In this document: one piece after another, positions 58,396 to 64,000 of the stretch | Numbering within the stretch: the first letter of the stretch is position 1 | Layout of the letters: the number at the start of each line of letters is the position of its first letter | Assembly (NCBI GenBank): GCA_904066235.2 | Contig: CAJFCV020000003.1 | Coordinates: forward strand, 12,400,001-12,464,000 | Direction: 5' to 3' | Source of the DNA: Bursaphelenchus xylophilus | Taxonomy: Eukaryota; Nematoda; Chromadorea; Rhabditida; Aphelenchoididae | DNA length: 64,000 bases | Position numbers and translations under genes: made by a program | The notes under the pieces: generated by a model | The model's input: only the letters and a program-made list of their open reading frames with translations | The model's database searches: none | What the model was told of the DNA's origin: nothing

Positions 58396-61300
58396 ATGGG
58401 TGTGATATCCAGGTTGTCGTTGATCATTTTAACGACGGCTACACTCGTCCAAAGTGCATCACAATGTAAGTATGTCCCCTTTTACTTAATTTACCGAGCT
58501 TTTTCCCAGATGTTCGATGTTTCCAACGAACCGAACGCAGAGCAATTGACAATTCCCAGCCGATTGTTGAGATTTTCTACGTCTCCCCTCATCAATGCCT
58601 CGATCAATGTATTTTGAGCAGCAATAATGCGGTTAAGGTAAATGAAAGTAAAAATTGAATAAATTTAGATGTTTTTAGATCGGGCTTTGCAGAGCAGTCG
58701 TGTACGATCACTTCCAGCACAGTTGCCGACTGTATGATCATAGCGGGAATAAGGTGCCGGCGATTACTCATCCAGCAGCTGGGTTTGATCTGTATGTGAG
58801 GACAGCTACAACGCAGGAATGTGGAGGTCGGTAGAACGAATATTTTAGGGTGAAGGAGGGGAATTTCCACATTTCTAGGCGAGTATTTGGACAAAGCGAG
58901 TTGAAAACTCTTTCCAAGACATCTAAAGAGACCAAAAAACTTATTCGTTATAGTATATAAGGATTTTGATGTATAAGTCTGTCAGGAAAATAAAGAGCAC
59001 AATGCCGCTGCGCTGGCCGCGTCGCTGAGGTGCAAAACAATTAGATTTTGCCGCAATACAATTTTCGATGCGACAGAGTGCTCATTATTTTCCCGAGACG
59101 CTGATGTGCAGGTTCATTCCAGCTTAAAGTTAACTCCAGAGATTTTTGACGATGTTCGTTATAGACTGATTTTGTTGCAGGGGAGTTTGTTGCGCTGGGT
59201 ACGAAATACTATTTAAAAGGTCCAAATTTCTCCAATCTCAGTGAGATATGGAGCTGTGTGGGGTTTTCAAAAATTCATTTCAGATTTTCTATATTTTTTT
59301 TGTTTTTTGTTTTTCTTGGCCACTGTTGTAGCGTAACCATACAAAAAACAACAAAAAATTGATTTTTCCGCTTTATCAAATCGTTTTTCAGGCCCAATGT
59401 TGCGTTTCTTCCGAGACAGCGCCCTCACGAAGCGAGGGCCCGAGGATTCGCTTGACTCAGCGACAAAAAAAGTCTCCAAAAGTCCGCCTGATGGAAGTGT
59501 GGTGATTCATAGGGAATTGAACGGAGAGAGAGTGCAGGAAGTCTTGGAGAACCCGGGAGATCCATTTGCCAATCGAGTAAACCCTGTGATATCAACAACT
59601 AGTAGTACGACAAGCACAACCACTGAGAAGCCGACGGAAGAAACGACCAGTGATCTGGAAAGTAAGCTAACGCTTTGATTTCGAATTTTTTTCATTTTTA
59701 AAATGAAGGATAGAATCTGTGTTCGTTTTGAGACGTCTCAAGGGTTAATTTTACATGTAAATGAACTTCCATACGATAAAACCTTCTGTAACATTTATTT
59801 TTTATTTTTTTGCGATTTCTTGTTCTATAGGCTTACTGCACCCTATGCCAATTTTTTTGAAGAAAATTTATGTCTAAACTAACAACCTCTCCTTCAGACT
59901 GGACAGAATCTGCCGCTCGTCAGCGTGACATCGAACTATCTTCTGATTCCCTCTCCGATTCTCCAAAAATCCTCTCGAGACCCTCAAAAATAGTCGCCGT
60001 TCCTAATGCGGACTTCCAAACCGACGATGACATTATCACGGAAGAAGAGGCTACCCGCGACGACAATGCTCGAACGACGAGAGGTCCAGAGCTCTCCGAA
60101 TCCAATGACAATCAAAGATCTCATGAAGAGGAAGATTTGGACTCGGATTCTGATGGCCAAGTGAACGTGAAGAGAGTCAAAGGAGTCCCCGAGCCCTTAA
60201 CCCCGCCGCCACCGGGGAGCGCTGGTCGCGAAGCGATTGTAAACATCTTGGCCGGGCAGCTAAATCAATTCTTGGGCATGGACAAGATTCTCAGCTCCAC
60301 GGCTGTCCCAGAGTCTAATCATAAAGCCCATGATCAGGAGATACATGTAACTCAACATCCAGCCACCCCAAGACCCAAGCAGATTGTTTGCCCCACGTCG
60401 TTGGGATATTATGTCGTGGCGGGCAATGAAATGGTCCTTCCCTCGGCACCACAGCCGGGAACGGTTCATGTCTTTGAAGGTGTGGGACAACCGATGTGTG
60501 GGCAGTTGTGCAGTACGAACAGGGTAAGTGGGAGTGTTCTAGAAGGGGAAGGGTCCGAGTGCGACCTTTTTCTTGTAACTCGAAATATCTTTCCAGGGCC
60601 CAAGCGGAGAGTCGTTGCAATGTGCCTCGATTAATTATCATCATGAGACCAAAAGATGTGAGCTCTACTCTGTTCTTGCTGAGCCTCACGGGCCAGGCGC
60701 ATTGCTAGAGAATAGCCATGTCATCTACTCGGAGAAGTTCTGTCTGCCAGGTAAAATACGTATTGCTCTGTCATTGTCTTTTATGCAAGTAATTTCGGTA
60801 ATTGTAAGCTTTTATAGAAATGTTACACAATTCGTTGCTAAGGTAGTGATGGCGTCCTCGTCGATCCAGTTCATTGATTTTACCCTCTGAATCCCTCATT
60901 TTTAGCATTTTTTCAGCTCATCATGGCAAATGTTTGGACGATGACATCTTCATTCTTCATGCTCAAAAACAAGTTCGCGGCCACATCGTGTTGCAGGTTG
61001 TAGCCTATTCGATCGCACAATGTCTTCAAGCTTGTTTGAATACGCCTCACTGCAGGGTAAGACAGTCTATTTTATAGTACGTTGTTTGTGATAAAGATTT
61101 AGTCAATACATAATCAAATCGTTATTTAGTCGGCTACCCTCGTCTCCACGGCTTCCCGATGTCTTCTGACTTCCGATGACGTCACCGCCAACCCCATGGT
61201 CCTTTATCCCGCCGACGCCGGCACAGTTGTGGTGGAAAATGGCTGCAACGGATTCAACAGAGCCGTCTACAAGCCAAATGTTCTTGTCTCTTCCGTCGTT

Positions 61301-61477
61301 GGCCCTCCACCGCCTCCGGCAGTCATTGCGCCACCGCCGCAATTGCCAGTCGCCAACGAAGGGCCCTGGGCGGAATGGTCGGTGTGCCGCTACAAGGTGG
61401 GCGGAGGTGAGATTGTGAGGATAAGAAGCCGGTCCAATGGAAAACTACAACTGCAGAAGTGCAAGGTTGAGGGCTAG
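58396..61477 (+). CDS. Secreted multi-PAN/Apple-domain protein, 647 aa
   Basis: Exons 58396-58465, 58510-58637, 58679-58826, 59181-59240, 59392-59661, 59898-60523, 60597-60750, 60917-61056 and 61130-61477 join in phase to 647 residues. Residues 1-21 (MGVISRLSLIILTTATLVQS) are a signal peptide. PAN 1 (~25-110) has RCFQRTERR, CLDQCILSS and CRLYDH. A long Ser/Thr/Asp/Glu-rich linker with TTSSTTSTTTEKPTEETT follows. PAN 2 has MCGQLCSTNR, CASINYHH and KRCELYS. PAN 3 has KCLDDDIF, QCLQACLNTPHC and SRCLLTS. A Pro-rich stretch and a short thrombospondin-like segment (WAEWSVCRY ... KC) close the protein. PAN domains bind proteins or carbohydrates in matrices. There is no TM helix. The exon-4 donor is ambiguous: 59219 or 59240, both in phase. 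AATAAA is near 61552. Confidence 0.87.
58976..59105. mobile_element. MITE, family A, in PAN-gene intron 3
   Basis: AAGTCTGTCAGGAAAATAAA ... CATTATTTTCCCGAGACGCT. The intron is otherwise ~225 bp, so the insertion has lengthened it by about 130 bp. Confidence 0.8.
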
Positions 61478-61744
61478 AGCAATCAAGAAGGCGGATAGAG
61501 CATGTAAATTTTATTTTAGCTGTGTATTTTGGACTTGTGTAAAAAGAAGTGTAATAAAATTATAAAACAAGGAGCATAATTCAAGAGCTTCCAGTCAAAC
61601 AATATTTCAATTTACCTACACTAATCACGTGTGAAATACTATGGAATATAATATAGGTCAGGGTTCCATTGTCTGGCCAGGATGAGGTCCTTCCATCGCA
61701 GGATGTAGTGTTTTCGAAAATCATACGTCCGTCTCAGTCTGGGC
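61478..61744. other. 3' flank of PAN gene
   Basis: AATAAAATTATAAAAC near 61552 supplies the polyadenylation signal; no further gene. Confidence 0.5.
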
Positions 61745-61990
61745 CGTCCAAGTGGTCGTTTGTAAAGCGGCGCGCGTCAAAATGACAATGAGATAAGCTA
61801 AACGGTCCGGCGGATTGATTGGCAATTCTCCAAAATAAGAAGCGAAAAGACTTTTTTCGGGGAAGAAATGGTGAGTTTTTGAGGCGAGAGAGTACGTTTT
61901 GCGCGTCTTTTCTCTGTCTTCTCTGTGAAATCAAGACGAAGTGTAAAAACCCATAGCGAAGCGTGTATACCGGTCACCGGACTTTGTTTG
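61745..61990. repeat. Dispersed repeat, family C (copy 3)
   Basis: Same orientation as 47195-47425: GATTGGCAATTCTCC, GCGAGAGAGTACGTTTTGCG, GAAATCAAGACGAAGTGTAA and CCGGTCACCGGACTTTG. The 18-bp CCGGTCACCGG-type palindrome is the best-conserved part in all three copies. Confidence 0.8.
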
Positions 61991-62204
61991 CAACGCCATA
62001 GGTGACCAGGAAAAACCGACCGCTCACCGAGAGAAAAAAATCGGACAGTCAAATGCGGGGTTAAAGAAATGTGTTGGGAAAACACCAGAAGAAATGTTTA
62101 TTGATTGACGTTCAAAATGTACATACACTTTTGAGGAAAGTAAGATAGCATGGGACATAATAAAACAGTATTAGGACTTTTGCTTCAAAAAACTGAAGTC
62201 TTTC

Positions 62205-62576
62205 TTAAAAACCCGCACCTGCGGAAGATGCTGTGACACTTTGTGTGGTCGAAGGCACTGGACTCGACGTGGAGCCTGCTGTCGGAGATACGGAAGAAGC
62301 ATCTGTTGTTACTGAAGCCGCCACAGTTGAGCTCGAAACTTCGGAAGTAACTGAAGCCGCAGCAGTTGAGCTCGAAGCATCGGCTGTAACTGGAGCCGCA
62401 GCAGTCGATCTCGAACCGTCGGCTGAAGCTGGAGATGCCGTTGACGGATGACTTGAAGACTCCGCCGTTGAAGGATCAGTTGATGTAGTTCCTTCGGAGG
62501 CCGTTGACTTAGAGGGACATCCAATTTTATAGCCATAGACCGCCGCAAAGAGGAGAAAAATCACCAGCAATCTCAT
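62205..62576 (-). CDS. Small secreted mucin-like protein, 123 aa
   Basis: A single exon on the minus strand. MRLLVIFLLFAAVYG is a signal peptide; an in-frame ATG three codons upstream is an alternative start. KIGCPSK follows, then a Ser/Thr/Ala-rich domain. Within it a 12-residue unit repeats three times (STAAAPVTADAS, STAAASVTSEVS, STVAASVTTDAS; DNA ~62290-62400), and the protein ends SSAGAGF. The only Cys is near the start of the mature chain. The composition predicts dense O-glycosylation, so it is a candidate cuticle-surface or gut-lumen mucin. No domain family recognised. No close AATAAA on the minus strand was identified. Confidence 0.7.
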   Translation of the reverse strand: MRLLVIFLLFAAVYGYKIGCPSKSTASEGTTSTDPSTAESSSHPSTASPASADGSRSTAAAPVTADASSSTAAASVTSEVSSSTVAASVTTDASSVSPTAGSTSSPVPSTTQSVTASSAGAGF

Positions 62577-63531
62577 GATTAACATATACGAGAAATAGTT
62601 TGAACGTTTCTTTTTTATACACTTTCTAGTTTGCGAAGAGTTAGTCAGGCAACATTTAAAAAAATGTGACACTTGAATCGTGATCAGGAGTACATAAAAC
62701 AAAGAACACAAGTGCTTGTTTCATTTTTGCGAATGACTACATACTGTTTTAAAATATAACAATTGAAGTATCACTCTGTCGGAAAAATCATGTAGATTCT
62801 TCGCGCCTTGAAAGCGCCCATAATCGCTTTGCAACGGCAATCTGGAGATTCGGTCTCCGGCTGCGACAAAGCGAGATATTTTGCCACAAGTCCACACTAT
62901 CTACCGGTTAAAGGTTTGTTTTTGTATCAAAAAAAAATTTTCATGCGAAAAATTTTTTTGAATTCCAGCAGAAAAAGGACATCTTTTCACAGATTCCTGC
63001 TCAATGCAGGGGTTGCACGTGCCGACCAGGGACGGACCGGGGAGGTTTCAAATCTCATTTCGTGCAATGATGAGCTACGCCACTCTTTGACATTTAAATA
63101 TGATGAACACAAGCATTTTTACTTTTTTTGTGAAAATAAAAAGCAAATTATTTTTGCATCCACGATGATGATATTTGTTCTATAATACATTAAATATACC
63201 TATCTACACATACAAATATTTGGTCAAATTGGCCAAGAAAACGAAACATTTTGTTTACATTTAAAACTGCCAAAGAGTTATAGTGCTCTCATTTGCCGGA
63301 GTGGTAAAGGATTTCAATTTGGAGCGGATTCGACGCATTGTGCTATGATGATATTGTGTTCTCTTTGATTACTGGACACGACGATAAAACAATGCGCTGA
63401 GCACATTTTTGCATCATCTGTTTGGTTCATAGTAAAATCCATGATTTATTGACTGATTGACAAAACTAAAAAACACATCACATAATGGGAGGAAAATTTT
63501 GTAAAAGTCAAAATAGAATATTCTATTGTCC
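62577..63531. other. Intergenic with one decayed MITE
   Basis: 62772-~62905 has a MITE left end (CTCTGTCGGAAAAATCATGT) and GTGGATTC-subtype interior but only a vague right end. A TTTATT word at 63445-63450 is the minus-strand AATAAA of the following gene, ~82 nt past its stop. Confidence 0.45.
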
Positions 63532-63956
63532 TTATTTTTGAATCGCAGTGCATGTGTTGACCGCCAGCGCTGTCTTACAATCACAAGCGACCGAGTCAAT
63601 CAATGGGTATCCATTTGGAAGGCCTTCGCCAAGGACGGACTTCTTGTATAAGGCATCAGACTGCTTGACGGTGAATTTGTCGGACGCTCCAGACTTTTGA
63701 ATAAAGGCTTCCTTGTTGGTGGCACTCAGACCCACGTTGTAGGCGCAGTCTTAATTAAAAACTTACTTTGGAAAAATTTTATTTTTTTTGTTCAAAATGA
63801 ATGATTTTTTTTGATGACTCACCACTTCCTTTGCAGTATGGCCAAAGCCAGATCAACTCCGGGGCTTCGTCATTCTTTCCAGCCTCCCAACACACTTTAT
63901 CTTTTGTGTTGCAGAGACAGACTGACTGGGTGCTGGTGCAAGCACTTCTAGCCGCT
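63532..63956 (-). CDS. Cys-rich secreted-type protein, 3' part (runs off the window)
   Basis: Two minus-strand exons: 63823-63956 (acceptor ATTCTTTCAG, donor GTGAGT) and 63532-63749 (stop TAA at 63532-63534). The joined reading gives ~116 residues with nine Cys, including CTSTQSVCLCNTKDKVCW, YCKGSDCAYNVG and VACDCKTALAVNTC. The repeated C-x-C-x(6-9)-C spacing in the first and last parts suggests two related modules. The start with its presumed signal peptide lies beyond 64000. The acceptor of the last exon reads TTAATTAAG, not the usual TTTCAG, so that junction is less certain, though phase and protein composition agree. No family recognised. Confidence 0.65.
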
Positions 63957-64000
63957 CTGAAAGAATTGTAAAATACGACTACGACCATTATGCCTTTCTG

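Noticed and set aside
60315..60689. 124-codon minus-strand ORF opposite the PAN gene
   Set aside because: It is the antisense shadow of PAN domain exons, which carry clear Cys motifs and splice borders on the plus strand.

Overview
The window is eukaryotic and almost certainly from a rhabditid (Caenorhabditis-type) nematode. Introns are short to medium with GT/TTTTCAG borders, AATAAA signals sit just past stop codons, and two acceptor-like sites lie directly before an ATG as in SL trans-splicing. The gene content is also nematode-like: an EGR/Zif268 factor, complex I NDUFS2, a KChIP/NCS-like EF-hand protein, a cuticlin-like ZP protein, a PAN/Apple protein and several small secreted proteins. 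I assembled all gene models by hand from splice sites and phase; nothing was checked against a database.

Layout. 1-5.2 kb: non-coding, with two dense arrays of a short palindrome and three tandem hairpins; probably upstream or intronic sequence of the next gene. 5.2-9.0 kb (+): EGR-like zinc-finger gene, 5' end not seen. 9.1-12.5 kb: another palindrome array, two exons of a secreted-protein paralogue (-) and a ~160 bp tandem repeat. 12.6-13.8 kb (-): its complete paralogue. 14.2-16.6 kb (+): NDUFS2. 16.9-18.65 kb: two inverted-repeat elements, one holding a tRNA-like sequence. 18.65-19.85 kb (-): Cys-rich single-pass membrane protein. 20-26 kb: MITEs and inverted repeats. 26.3-33.15 kb (-): KChIP-like gene whose 5.3 kb first intron holds a decayed mariner nested in a large palindromic element, plus many MITEs. 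33.2-36 kb: MITE-rich. 36.1-39.5 kb (-): small secreted Cys-rich peptide. 39.6-52 kb: repeat-rich, with weak short ORFs. 52.1-55.4 kb (+): ZP-domain protein. 58.4-61.5 kb (+): PAN protein. 62.2-62.6 kb (-): mucin-like peptide. 63.5-64 kb (-): 3' part of a Cys-rich secreted protein.

The genes do not form an obvious operon or pathway; several (ZP, PAN, mucin-like, Cys-rich peptides) are secreted or cuticle-type proteins. The most striking feature is the repeat landscape. An 11-bp palindrome YGCACNGTGCR, whose centre base is free, occurs well over 100 times by eye, often in arrays spaced about 22-26 bp in A/T-run DNA. About 30 copies of one MITE family (terminus CAGTCTGTCGGGAAAATAAT) are concentrated from 19 kb rightwards. 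There are also full-length palindromic elements, a GC-rich hAT-like element with an 8-bp target duplication, and a Tourist-like element with TAA duplications.
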